From contig OY987303.1 of NCBI GenBank assembly GCA_963920635.1, positions 18,330,175 to 18,394,174 on the forward strand: a stretch of DNA of 64,000 nt. Direction: 5' to 3'. The notes below the pieces were generated by a model, which was not told where the DNA came from, searched no databases, and was given only the letters and a program-made list of their open reading frames with translations. Source of the DNA: Pseudeuparius sepicola. Its lineage: Eukaryota > Arthropoda > Insecta > Coleoptera > Anthribidae. The first letter of the stretch is position 1, and every line of letters starts with the position of its first letter. The position numbers and the translations under genes are program-made. Shown piece after piece: positions 23,801 through 35,776 of this stretch.

Positions 23801-24584
23801 AATACATTTTTATTAATTCTAGTACATTTTTAAAAGTTGCAAGCTCCATATATATTTGTTTTGAGTTGTGTATTTGAGTTGTGTATTTGAGTTGTGTATT
23901 TTCTTTCTGTGGGTTTGATCAACCTTAAGGCATTAAAACCTTAGTTCAATGTTCAATGAGAAGAGGCAAATGACAAATATTAAATATTTTGTGGTGAGAA
24001 GATGATATTTATAAACATTTAAGAGTTGCGTCTGATCTACTTACTTTCATAAAAAGAAAGGCCCCGTAAACAGAATTTTTATGGCCTCCTTAGTTGTCGA
24101 GATACAAGGAAATTTTTAAAATTTGCCATTTTCAGGCGTATAGTATCGGTGTTTATAGCTTCAGACAGATTATGAGGTGTTCAACTTTACCCCGGGTTAA
24201 ATTTTTTGTACGGGTTAAAGACTCACCCTGTATAGGTAAATACCTAATTTAAAATAAGTAGGTACTTAATGATATTTTGTAGTACTATTATATTATTAGG
24301 TAAGCCAATTTTAGTATGTTAAGTAAGTTTCGTAGTATGATTTTTTGTTTTGAATAAATTAATGCTGGAATCTACCTAATAGTTTAGCCACAAATAAATC
24401 TTTTAGGATGAATTCGCAGACGTATTAGGTATGTCCACTAATCATACGTGTGTAGTACCTAGGCACATAAAGAAAAAGAAAATGAAAATTAATTTCACGT
24501 ACGCTCCCACCCTCGATGTGCTTGAATTAACGAATAAAAGAGTAATCTTGCAGAGGAAGGACAATTATTTTCAAGAATGGCCGC

Positions 24585-25350
24585 CATCTTGGATTTCAGA
24601 AAATCAGTCATTTTGAAGTTTTCTGTCAATATTCCGTCCTATCTGCAAGCGATGGACAAAAGAACATAGACAGCTCCAGTCTTGCAGGTATGTGAAAGAT
24701 GAAAAAGTGCTCTCTATTATTGCGCATATAGCTCCGCCCCTGATGGACCGATTTTCCTCGCAGTAGTCTTAAAATGTATCGAGAAAGGTCCATTTTACAC
24801 AATTCTAGTGTTGGTTGCATCATGCCGACATTCTTTTCTTCAAAAAGAATTATCCCAAACAAAGGGCTAAATTTATATATCGTTGCCATGTTGGATTTAA
24901 AAAATTGGCATCACTGTGAAGTTTTCTGTCAATAGATTATTATTTTCCGCAAGCAACAATGCTTCGTTTTTTAAAATTGGTTGGTAAATAAAAAAAATAT
25001 ATGGGAAAAAGAACGGAGGCATTTTCAGTACTACAGAATAACATTAATGAAAATCGCTCTTCCTATTATTGCATATAGCTCCGCCCCCGATGGACCGATT
25101 TTTCTCGCAGTGGTCTCAAAATGTAGAGGAAGGACTACTTTACTAACTTTTTGCATTGGTTGCATCATGCTGACCTTTTTTCTTCAAAAAGAATTAGCCC
25201 AAATTAGCTATGTTTAAACATGGCTGTCGCATGTTGGATTTTAAGAAATCGGCCATTTTGAAGCTTTCCGTCAATAGCTTATTATTTTCTGCATTCAATG
25301 ATGCTTGGTTTTTAAAATCGGTTGATAAACAAAAAAATTATGATAAAACA
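24585..25350. repeat. Degenerate ~345-bp tandem repeat
   Basis: The same ordered words recur. GCTCCGCCCC(T/C)GATGGACCG occurs at 24731 and 25078. TTGGTTGCATCATGC occurs at 24813 and 25157. GAAG(T/C)TTTC(T/C)GTCAAT occurs near 24616, 24917 and 25259. That gives a period close to 345 bp and about two and a half diverged units. It is flanked by lone CACCCTGTATA-type ends (24225 and 25375), which may bound a larger repeat. Confidence 0.75.
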
Positions 25351-26099
25351 AAAAAGTCCAAAATTTTTCGGCCCACCCGGTATATGTACTTTATTATACA
25401 TTATACATGTATACATACATAATATATTTTTTCGATTTCAATCTACTTTCAAGACAAAAAACAGGCAAGTAGCTCTAGTTAGCGAATAGCCATTTCTACT
25501 ATTTTCAAAAGTACTAACGCAGACTGTTTTCTTACTGTGAGTCACAGGATTCATCCTGTATTTTATTTTCATTTTTACATCCGTTTATGTAATATTCCCA
25601 CAGCCCTCAAACAAACTTATTTGTATTATGAAACCAACAGAAAAGCTAATAGGGCGTGCGTATCGACAGGATCCTTTATTTGGTTTAGTGTTACCCATAG
25701 GCGTATCGTTATTTGAATAAACTCGGGGATCACCCTTAAATTATTTATATTATCTATTTAAATAGTCCATCTTCTTTTAGTAGAGTAGGTAAGTGAACAA
25801 TGTATAGATTCTCGAAGAAAACTGAACTAACGATTTTTATTTACAGGAAACGTTGAAAGTGAAATTTGAAAATTTATTAATGTAAAAATAAATTTGAAAT
25901 TTAACGAAGACAATATTATCACACTCTTCAAGCATTAACTTTTAACTTTTTTGACAAATTGAAAAAATTAATTCATAAATATCTGAAATGGCGTACAAAT
26001 AGGTATCACAGTTTTCGAGAATAAAATGTAATTTTTTAATGAGATGAGCCTCATCAGTTTGTTCTATTAAAAATATTCTTTGGCATTCCATGGTAAATG

Positions 26100-26520
26100 A
26101 ACCGCTGGTTTTCCTTAATTAAATTTCGTTTTCGTCGCAGTAATGTATGCCATATCGCAGGGGGCTCGTTTATGCGATAGAGGGCGAAGCAAAACTGCGT
26201 TACTCCTGGGGTTAACGCTTTGTAAATATACTTAACTTCGGCTCTAAATAAATTATGACGCGTGTAAGCGACTAATGGACCTAAGTCCCCAATATTGGGT
26301 GTTATATCACCGACGTCAATTAAGTTGTCGGCACTGATAGATATGGCTCAATATTGACTTCATATGAGTTTGAAACAATGCGGCTCTCATGGTAATTTTT
26401 GCGTAATATAATCCACACAAAGCCCTAGAGGCAAGATCTAGAATCCCAACCCAACGTCATCAAACACCGCCCAGGCACAACAATGCATTGTAACACGTGT
26501 TTCGGGAATCCAGGTGGTTT
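26100..26520. promoter_or_regulatory. Non-repetitive island, candidate enhancer
   Basis: Compared with its flanks this stretch has more G and C, few simple repeats, and homeodomain-like words (TTAATTAAAT, TTTATGCGATAG, AATAAATTATGAC). There is no coding frame of note. The regulatory reading is inference from composition and location only. Confidence 0.25.
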
Positions 26521-27328
26521 AAAAAGACCGCAAATATTGATCTTTACCCAGATCCATTGACCAAATCTTACATAATAAGTTTTCTAATGGCATTCGGAGT
26601 TTCGCCGCCTTAAAGTCGTTTTTTCTTATAAAGAGGAAGTAAGGGCCCGGTCAAAAGAAACATGTGTCCTTCCTATATACGTCGGCATTTTATAAATCGT
26701 TTGGTTAGGGGCATACCTGGTTTCTTTATGATTTTCGTCATAGATAATGTGAAATTTAGTCGGATAAAGGTTCTCGGGAGGAAGTAGAAATTGCGAAAGG
26801 TGACTTGGGATGCTATATGTGTCAAATAAATCATCGGCATGGGGTGTGTACGCAATCAGATCGGTCAAATGCAGTCGGTGTTAGAAATACAGTGTTCGCC
26901 TTATTACAAAAGTTAATAACGTCTCAACTTTCACCTGGGCCAACACTATATTAAAGACCTGTGCATAGTGTGCATATGGCTGTTTCAAGCGATCGCCACT
27001 GGTGCCACATGACTAAAAAAGTCGACAGGGTGGTTAAATGTTAAAAACATCATTGTTGCAGAATCTGTTATAAATAAATGTTTTTATTTATAACAGATTC
27101 TGCAAATATATTATGTTTGAACGTAATATCCAAAATAAAATAAAATGCTTGTTTGTTATGCCTCTCTAATTTGACAAATTTACAAGGCATATTTCCATAC
27201 ATTTTCTTCATAAAAGCGAGTCCAAAAAGCAAACAAGAGTATTTTGTTACCTTTTGCTTTGAAATGAAGTCCATGGCTAGTTTTAGGTAGTGTAGGTAAG
27301 TCTAAAACGCATTTCAGTTAATTCTTTA

Positions 27329-27661
27329 GGGTGATTCAAAACTTCGTGCATAAATTTTAATGACGTATTTTTGAGACCAAAATAAGACTTTTTTCCTATA
27401 AGCATGTGTCCTAAAATTCACCCCCTCCGACCTAAAAAATATTTGACACCCCTAATCCCCCCCACCCAAATTCAGTTTACGACACAAAAAATTCGATGCA
27501 CAACACTGTAGCCGAAATTCAAAATAATCAATTTTTTTCCTGAAACTTCGGAGGGGTGCTTTTTAGGAGGGGTGCCTTTTAGGTATATTTTTAGGAAAAA
27601 AGGCTTATTTCGGTCTCAAAAATTCGTCATTAAAATTTGTGCATACAGTTTTGAATCACTC
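27329..27661. mobile_element. TA-flanked fold-back MITE
   Basis: 333 bp bounded by TA (27327-27328 and 27662-27663). The termini GGGTGATTCAAAACT and AGTTTTGAATCACTC are inverted repeats, and the complementarity continues inward (TTTTAATGACG with CGTCATTAAAA; GGTCTCAAAAA with TTTTTGAGACC). Short C-rich and G-rich blocks near the centre also pair. It is non-coding and inserted in the transposon copy 26935-29200. Confidence 0.82.
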
Positions 27662-27750
27662 TATATATTGAACCATTGTTTCGTTGTGGGCCCTTAAACA
27701 AATTTTCTATTTGCATTTTTGCATACGTTAAAAAATACTCTTCCAACATA

Positions 27751-28956
27751 CAGGCTGTAACTAAACTGATGGTCAGAAATGAAACCACGTATTCTTGGAG
27801 TCAAAATAAGGACACTTCTTCATATATTTTTTTCTCCTACGGGCCATATTTTTGTTTTATACAGAGCGTAGAAATTTGGAGAAAAATACACATATTTCTT
27901 AGTATTTCTAGAAGTATACGAGATATTTTCTTCAAACTTGACGTGTCACATGAGCAGATGAGCCGTCAAACTTAAGGTTGACATCAAGCTTCTGAGGCTC
28001 CCAGTTGCGGAGATACAGGGTGTTAGTAAAATTAATTAGTTCAGAAAAATATGAATACCCTGTATCGCATTTTTTAAAATTTGTTTTAAGTGGTGAATAG
28101 AATGGTTAACAAAAAGTATTTCTTAGTATTTTTTCATATTCGCAGCCGTTTCTTAATTATTTTTAAAGAACGCAACGCTGCAATGAACAATAGTCACTTT
28201 AAGAATAAATCTAGCAATCTGTGGATGTCAATTAAACTTTATTTAACAAAATACAAAAGCAAAAACAATAATAAAAGAAACGTATTGCTATTAGAAAATT
28301 AAATTATTAAATGTTCGAAATGACCGCCGTCTCTTTCAATACACGCAACTATGTGTTTCCGCATGTTTATTATTGCCATTGGCAAGTCCATAGCAAAAGT
28401 GCATATAACTTTTCAAAATATTGATACCAAAGTGCAAAGTTGGCAGCCAAATGATTCAAATAATGCCAAGTTTAATTGACATCGACAGATTGTTAGATTT
28501 ATTCTTAAAATGACTTGTTTATTGCAGCATTGCCGTTCTTTGAAAATAATTAAAAAACGGCTGAGAATATGAAAAAATTCTAAGAGATACTTTTTGTTAA
28601 CCATTGAATTTACCATTCAAAACAAATTTAAAAAATGCGATTATACATGGTATTCATATTTTTCTGAACTAATTAATTTTAATAACACCCTGTATCTCCG
28701 CAACTGGGGGCCTCACAAGCTTCATATTAACCTTAAATTGGACAGCTCATCCGCTCATGTGACACGCCAAGTTTGAAGAAAATATCTCGTATACTTCTAG
28801 ATATACTAAGAAATATGTGTATTTTTCTCTAAATTTCTACGCTCTGTATAATAAAAACTATGGCCCGTAGGAGAAAAAAAGATATGAAGAAGTGCCCTTA
28901 TTTTGACTCCAAGAATACGTGGTTTCATTTTTGACCATCAGTTTAGTTACACCCTG
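27751..28956. mobile_element. TA-type fold-back element, 1.2 kb
   Basis: The arms pair from CAGGCTGTAACTAAACTGAT at the left to the complementary TTAGTTACACCCTG at the right. Further in, blocks around 27850, 28010 and 28110 pair with blocks around 28860, 28690 and 28590. The left flank is TA; the right flank is CATA. It belongs to the same loose class as 16986-18536 and 45743-46527 (ends of CAGG(G/C)TG type). The open frames inside are shadows of the palindrome. Confidence 0.78.
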
Positions 28957-29200
28957 CATATACCTAATATCTAGAAGTCTCGTTTCTTCAACTAGTTGAA
29001 CAAATCATCCCGTAATTCTAAAATAATGTTTCTCCATGTGCATGAAAATTTCACGTTATTACAAACAAATCTACCTACGAAAGCTGTGTTAATATGACAA
29101 AACTGCTAAATACTGGCCACAAAGACAATTCGCTACCGTAAAAAAGAAGGTAAATCGTAATAGAGCTGGATATTTCAAATTTGGGACTTTACAAAGTTCC

Positions 29201-30493
29201 TTTCAATGTTTTTCAGAAAACCAAAAGCTTACTACATTATAATCATTATATTGTGCATATTTGAGCAAGAAACCAACCAAATATGATGTATTGCATGTAA
29301 AAACAATGTAACTAAAGCACAGTAGTAACAATACCCAGTAAACTAACTCGATCCCATTACTGGTAGAATGTTTTTATCGCGCAGACTATAGAATGATTAT
29401 AGAATGGAATGCCAGGAATGCATTAGGGACGTGTTGACGTGTTCGAATATATTGGAAATCCCACCGGCATTGGGATTTCCCAGGATTCTTTACCGGCACT
29501 CTGCCAACCTAAAAAAATCCCTTTCCACTGTTTATTATAGACTGCGGCCTTATTGTCACCATATCGAGATTTTCAATAACATGCAAATAATGCAAACTCT
29601 AAACCATTAATATAAGAAAATAATGTAATCCGGTCCTGTATTGCATCTATTTTTGTACCAGATTGAAAGGACGTGGTCGAAAATGGGGAAACAACGTGAC
29701 TTCAAGGTGAAATTCTATTGGACAATGCGTTTCTATAAAAAGCGAAAGTCACTATCGCCGAGATCAAAGGCACCGAGAGCAAGATAAATAACTGGGTATT
29801 CCTTAAACGCTGTCTAAAGTTTCTAGTAATTTTATATTTTAGACAGAAGAAACACATTTAGTAGGTACATTATGTGTTTGCAAACGGCCGAATTTTTACA
29901 ATCACCAAAAACACACTTGGATTGGCAGTAGAATAAAAATGTCACTTTAAGGTATAAATCAATGACGTCAGAACCTAACAGGTTTGTTTTGATAAACGCT
30001 TCATTAAATTATTCCGAAAATGTCGCGAGATTGTCAGAAATTGCCCCTTTTTGTCGAGCCGTAGCGAACTTATTTCGACTCTGGGCTCGGAGGCTGGCGT
30101 CGTTGGACCATCCCCCGAGTCTTCAGGTGAGGTTCCGATGCTTCCGGCGCTCCCAAACAAGAAAAAAACATGCGATATCTAAGTGTGATTCTGGAGGAAC
30201 TATAACCAGGAATCACCGGGTGTATAGTTGGTTGATGGTTGACTTTCTGTCTTTGTTTGTAGCATGTTTTTAGAGTAGTATGGATATATTTAATCTTGGA
30301 GTCAAAATAAAGGGCATTTTAACAATGGGGCACCACGTCTATAGGTTTTGACGTCATTGGTATAAATAATATTATCAACAATGAAATTATGACATCACGA
30401 TCGGGTCGGTACTATAACTAATACGGTATGATCACTGCATGGTCGAACGAATTTGGAACCTATTCGCACATGCCGTCATCGCGTGATAAAATA
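29201..30493. other. Intergenic DNA with a fragment shared with 9.5 kb
   Basis: No gene is supported. At 30050-30190 the sequence is GC-richer and contains a block that matches 9510-9600 in order (GAGTCTT, GTGAGGTTC, GATGCTTCC, AAGAAAAAAACA). In one frame both read roughly SSGEVPMLP, so it may be a coding relic of an unrecognised element. Open frames on both strands at 29962-30273 overlap it. Confidence 0.35.
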
Positions 30494-30765
30494 GGGGAAA
30501 GTGGCCCAAAATGATCTCTGCAGGTAAAATGATCTCCCATGTTATTCGTAAAACTGTTGCTGCCATCTAGCATCGTTGATATTGTCTTAGGTTACATTTT
30601 TGAAAAAAAAACGGTACACATTAGTTTTGAAACAAAAAACTGATATTAATTTACTGACATACGCACTAAAAAATGCAAGAGATAATTTTATATTTCGCCA
30701 CCACACTTATCAAGAACGCTTCTTGAGTTTTTACCTTAGGGGGATCATTTTGGGCCACTTTCCCC
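30494..30765. mobile_element. TA-flanked MITE
   Basis: 272 bp bounded by TA (30492-30493 and 30766-30767). The TIRs are GGGGAAAGTGGCCCAAAATG and its complement, almost perfect over more than 20 bp. The interior is non-coding. It is probably mobilised by a Tc1/mariner/pogo-type transposase. Confidence 0.85.
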
Positions 30766-31760
30766 TAATGTATGTTGATAATCAAACTTCCCAACGTTTT
30801 TCGCGGTATATTTAAACCAAGAACGATCGCAGAGCCTCTGGACTGCCGTACTTTTTAACCTTCTTTTAGTCCTTCTTCTACTTGACCGATTTTGATAAAA
30901 CTTGGCACGTTTTTAGTAATAAGGAGGGGGAGGGGGCAAATACTATTATTTCGTCTTCGTTGCCATTTGCGACTAGGGCGGACTTTTCCCTACAGAACTG
31001 TCTTAGCAGCGAGTGTAGGACAATAATTAATACACACACATTAATTAAAAATACATTTTTTGTCTCTTGCTTTTTTTTGTCTATGTGCCATTACACCATC
31101 TCGAACATAACTTTTTTGTAATTAACTTTAAACGTATTGGAGATGATTCATATTAAGAAACATAAAAACACAATTAACTTTAGAACCGACACTGATGGTC
31201 TTTCGCATATTTATTATAACTTAATTTCCTAAAGTTTTAACTTAACGTATTAACTTTCAAAAATGGAGTTAAATTAAAAAATTTCGATACTTAGGTTTTT
31301 GCAGCTTTCACTGTATGTTTTCTTGTCTCACCTCGCTTATTACCCTGTATAGAGAATATATTTTTTTAATTGTATAAAATCGAATTGCTTCTCTTTTTAG
31401 TTTGAAGAAAAAAACTTGCAGCCTTTTTTGTATAAACCAAATGTAGAACCGAACAACACATTTCTCAACATTCCTTATTCTAACACACTGCTGTCATTTA
31501 AAAATTAAAAAAATTAAATTTTAACACAATAGACGTTATTAAAGTAAATGAATTCAAACCATGTAAACCAGATTCTTGACATATGCTTATTTTAATTTGT
31601 AATGTTATGTTTACTTCGTCCTTCATCTTTTAACTTGTTTCTAGAAAATTGATGAAAATCAAAAAATTTTAACTTTTTTCGCCAAAAATGTTAATTTTTA
31701 TCATAGATTAATAATTGTATTAATTTTTAGGTTAACATTTGATTGTTTAACAAAAATGTG

Positions 31761-31833
31761 ATTTGTAAATGTTTTTTATAAACCTGATGATGGCTGAAAT
31801 GAAGCCGAAACGTACGTAGTTTTTCCTACAAAT
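31761..31833 (+). ncRNA. Hammerhead-ribozyme-like motif with extended stem I
   Basis: Outer stem I is ATTTGTA (31761-31767) with TACAAAT (31827-31833). After an internal loop, inner stem I is AAAC (31780-31783) with GTTT (31819-31822). The core CTGATGA is 31784-31790, followed by one extra T. Stem II is GGC/GCC (31792-31794 and 31804-31806), GAAA is 31807-31810, stem III is a short CGTACG palindrome, and the GUA cleavage site falls after 31818. This is the layout of type I hammerheads of Penelope-like elements, where stem III is minimal. The inserted U and the three-pair stem II may weaken it. The host element could not be delimited. Confidence 0.65.
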
Positions 31834-32129
31834 AATAAGTATAATAATAAAAAATCTACATGCAAAATATAAATAAATATATATAATTTCGTCGAACCCA
31901 CAAATATAAATGGTAGAATCCCAGGAATTAACTTTAATACCCTGCATCTCGAAAACGAAGTATTAAAATATACAAGTAAATTTGAACTATTCATTTTATT
32001 TTTACGAGTTCTATCGTCTTTAAATTTTCCTCCTTAAAACCTGAGACACCCTTTATAAGCAATCGTGATTTTACTTTTGGAGGAAATAAAATTTGCACTG
32101 AACCGATATGATTCTAAAACAGATATTGT

Positions 32130-32420
32130 TTTCACTTTGACAGTCGGATCGCGGATTCGCGCCTTTAGTGGAAATTGACACCAGGATATAGGATGTCATC
32201 AAAGGACATTTCTCCTCGTAGGTAGGTAGCGACTAGAATATTTCATCGGATGAACAAAAAAGAAGTCGGCGGCAGCTTTCCTAACCGAACCGACACGACG
32301 GGGGGAATACGTCGACGGGTTTATCCTTGGGATGATTAAACGCCTCTAACATTATGTAGCGGGGCCCTCGGACCCTAATATACGCCGGGGTTCTCTGATC
32401 CACTTAGTCCGGATGTCTAT
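32130..32420. promoter_or_regulatory. GC-rich island, candidate enhancer
   Basis: A block rich in CG and GG words (around 32150, 32290 and 32370), including a GGGATGATTAAACG stretch with a homeobox-like TTTAATC complement. It has no repeat homology within the window and no open frame worth noting. The assignment rests on composition alone. Confidence 0.25.
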
Positions 32421-33489
32421 CAAGGCTGGGTAGCAATATTGTTTCTGTGTGGGGTGGGTTACAATATTCAAAACCCTGATGGTTTATGCAGGGCTTATCA
32501 GATGTGTAGCAGGGCACGAAAACCATATTAACAGGAACGTAAAATTGAGTTTGGTTTGCATGTCAATATTCTTTGCCGTTTAGAAGTTTCTTCCTATCAA
32601 GGAATCTTTTAAATGCGTATTTGAACCTCCTTTGGCGTTTGTTTGAAATGTTTCCTATATTTATCATCGACACCTCTTACCTCCTCGCCAAGCTGACTAA
32701 CAACAGCTATTTGAATAGCTGGAGAGTAAAGTGTGTCATTCCCTCCCGAGAATAGTTTGATACCAAACACGGATAGGAAGGCATTCTAATGGAAAAAGTA
32801 CAGTGTGTCAGAAGCGTCAGACTACTCGTAGATGGTTTTTGGGGGTTTCTCCTTTTTTCCGAAGAGATAGGGAAAAGGTAGCTAAGGTGTACTGCTTGGC
32901 CCCGATAACTTGACAATCTGCAGGAATGTGTGGAATGCGAGTACGTTACTTAGTTAAATTCTATTGGTCGGATTGCCCGCACCCTACTTCGCACGACGTT
33001 GCGAAATTGCATAGTTTAACGTTCATTGTACTAAGATGCGATCGCATTTATCTCTTACAATAATTGGCAACGCCGAAACAGATGACGCGTGGTTATCTCT
33101 CAGGCCCCGGTATTCAAAGTAGCCAAACAGTACTGTACTGAATTTTCGAAAAAAGTTGAATGCCGCAAACCGCATCCTGATATCATTCGTTTGTAGAGTT
33201 TCTTTAATGTGCTATACCTTTTTTGTCTTTGAATATCTTCTAAAAACCGTTTTGGTTTATTTTTTACTTAGAATTCATTGGCATAGTGACATAAGTTAAT
33301 TTCTAACAAAGCAAGCCTGAATCCCTGAACGTCAAATTTCAACTTTTATTTTTCCATCTGGCTTATATAATAACTTATATTTTTTCGAGAACTGAACTTT
33401 TTCTAAAAAACTGAAAGATAAGAAAGTTTTTTTGAAATCAGCATTAAAGTATCTCAGATATTCAAATTCCTGCCGATAAAGTATCAATA

Positions 33490-33930
33490 ATATTTCCTAT
33501 GCAGACTGCAAGAACAAAGGCGCGCACGGTCGGCTCATGAATGGGTGATCGTTTTTTAATTATTTTATTTCACCAAACTTATTTTTGAAATATATAATGG
33601 TTTATTATTTATTTGCCTCGGCCTTATAGACCTCGGCAACTAAATTCCACATTCGTTATAGAAAGTTGAACTTCGTTGCCTTAAGCCACCCGCAGATACA
33701 CTGCATAGTTTCCATGGCAAAGTTTTCGTTTATCCGACAGTTCCAGAAACTTAATGGCAAAGTTTCTGTGTGTCGACTCACAGTCTGATGGGGTGTCAGG
33801 TACCCCCAGAATCCCTATTCAAGGGCAATTGAGCGTGTACACAGCAACACCCCTTGCATTTCACGCAGATTGTCGTCGCAAATCCCTCACCGGAAGCGTA
33901 TGGTTTAGCCGTTATTTGTATCATTTTTAG
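33490..33930. promoter_or_regulatory. Non-repetitive island, candidate enhancer
   Basis: A GC-richer patch broken by an AT-rich homeobox-like segment (TTTTTTAATTATTTTATT near 33553). The word GGCAAAGTTT, with variants, is repeated at about 33716 and 33753. There is no coding signal. It is a candidate only. Confidence 0.25.
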
Positions 33931-35247
33931 AAGAGAAATTTGGAAGAAATAGAACCGAATGCACAAATCATAGACTTATGAACAAGGATAAGTCTATGGC
34001 ACAAATGTTTTACATAATAACGTTATCACCTGTCACAGAAGGTAGGTATTTAAAATCGAAACAGGTTAACTAAATATCTTTATCAGTATTATCAATCATA
34101 CTGTGTGACTTTCCTCTAAATCGATGTTTACACATCAAACGTATGTGCTTGTTCACTGGAAGCTGATCTGATTAGGTATATTTATTTACTCATTTATATC
34201 GCCTTGTTTTAATTTGTAATTTGACGATATTATTTCAAATTCCTATATATTTCTAAAGCATAGGTAATCATTATTATGTGTATAGATTATAACTTCTAAC
34301 ATTTATTCAAATAATCCGAATATAAAATTCTAGCTACTGAGCACTTGAAACTGAGTTGTAAAAATTAATCTCTAATACTTTTTTATACTTGAACGGCTAG
34401 GAATCTTTTCTATTTCGCACTAATCGTTTTTGGATCATAGAGGTACAAAATGAACGCGAAATAGTACCAATCGTGAAATAGAAAATATGACCACGATTTG
34501 CCTCAAACATCTTATAGCTACCAGGTAACTTCTAAATGCAGTAGGTAATTTCAGATATAGTGTTTAAATTGGATTTGCGAGATTTCCTATTGCTTTTATA
34601 TTTTAAACGAAGCGAAATACTAAAAACTAAAAAGTATAGTATCTACCTAAGTGTAATACCTATAAAAACAAAAACGTTAAAGAAAAGATACTTAATGCCT
34701 AAAACGGACTAAGTATCTAAAAATGGACAAATAAGTAATTGGAACGAGCAATTTTCATCCCGGAAAGTAGATTTTTTTCTTTTTTTGCTCCACCTAACCC
34801 TGGGGCGTATAGTTTGAAACACTCTGTACCCACAAAATATATAGCTTAGCCTGTACCTACTTATCTCAGATAACGTCAAGTTACTTTTGAAAAATGGTGA
34901 ATCAAAAGGTATTATTATTATATTATACGGGTGGTTTTTCTGGTAGTAATTTCTACCTATTTTCTGAAACTTAAGTTCATATAGATAATAATTACTAGTA
35001 TTATTTCATAACCTGTATGCCATGAAAAACTTTGGGTGACTTTGTAGGAATATGCGTGAAGAAATAAACTGTTTTAAAGAACGCGTTGGAGGTTTTTAGT
35101 TTTATTATTTCACTTTTGAGCTAGCAATGTATACTAGTTCCATCGAATAGCGGGTCCGCATAATTGACACATTGGTAATTTAGCTCATACTAACTCACAA
35201 GTCAGGGGTATTTCATTTTTTGTCACAACATTTAGATATAATATATA

Positions 35248-35776
35248 ATGTTAGATATGTATTTTGAGGCACATCTTCGAGGATGACAGTACGATACCAA
35301 TGATTTTTTATTTACGTTCACTAGCATCTTAAAAAAATAAAAGTTCTTCAAAGTTTGTCGTTTTTTTTGTGTCCAGGTAAAATACTCCTACAATTTCAGA
35401 CATAACATACAAACATAACATACGTGCATAACAAAATGAATCGAAGAACAATAGCCTGTATAGAAAAGGAAGGGGCACATGTAGAGTTGTCACTGAAATG
35501 TTTTGTTGTGATATTTTTATTGTTGAATAATCATTTATTAAATAACTATTAAAATTATTGCTGCATTAAAATATTTTTATGTTCCACAGATTAGTAGCTA
35601 TGTTATGTTTGAAATTGTAGTATTTTACCTGGACACAAAAAAACGACAAACTTTGCAGAACTTTCAGTTATTAGGTGTTTTTAAGATGCTAGTTGAACGT
35701 AAATAAAAATCATTGGTATTATTGGTATCGTACTGTCATGCTGGAAGATGTGCCTCAAAATACATATCTAACATTA
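35248..35776. repeat. Fold-back repeat, arms ~185 bp
   Basis: The left arm (35248-35430) and right arm (35592-35776) are inverted copies: TTAGATATGTATTTTGAGGC pairs with its complement near 35755, and the GTCCAGGTAAAATACTCCTACAATTTC region pairs with that near 35610. Sequence to the right of the arm, up to about 36004, is homologous in reverse to 15654-15900. The family is unclassified. Confidence 0.75.

Larger units (their letters stand above)
21209..26934. other. Gene-free AT-rich DNA with tandem repeats
   Basis: No gene recognised. Contents that can be named are a single CAGGGTGATTCAGCC repeat end at about 22072, a GC-richer patch at 22200-22260, a triplicated 13-bp word (GAGTTGTGTATTT) at about 23872-23912, a degenerate roughly 345-bp tandem repeat at 24585-25350, and a GC-richer non-repetitive stretch at 26100-26520. 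Confidence 0.4.
26935..29200. mobile_element. Transposon copy interrupted by nested fold-backs
   Basis: The left end is a CTGGGCCAACACTATATTAAA terminus like both ends of the intact element 54320-55210. Sequence up to about 27327 matches that element in reverse, including the stretch that reads through 27068-27274. Homology then resumes at about 28985 and runs to about 29200 (the TTACGGTAAC...AGCTGGATATTT region of the other copy). The middle is occupied by two younger TA-flanked fold-backs (27329-27661 and 27751-28956). The right terminus was not found. Confidence 0.65.

Noticed and set aside
26018..26060. Minus-strand CTGATGAGG followed by TTCTCGAAAACTG, hammerhead-like words
   Set aside because: Stem II does not pair beyond two bases and no stem I or cleavage triplet fits; chance occurrence.
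28090..28616. Pair of similar frames MVNRMVNKKYF and MVNSMVNKKYL
   Set aside because: Inverted arms of the fold-back 27751-28956 read on opposite strands, not two genes.
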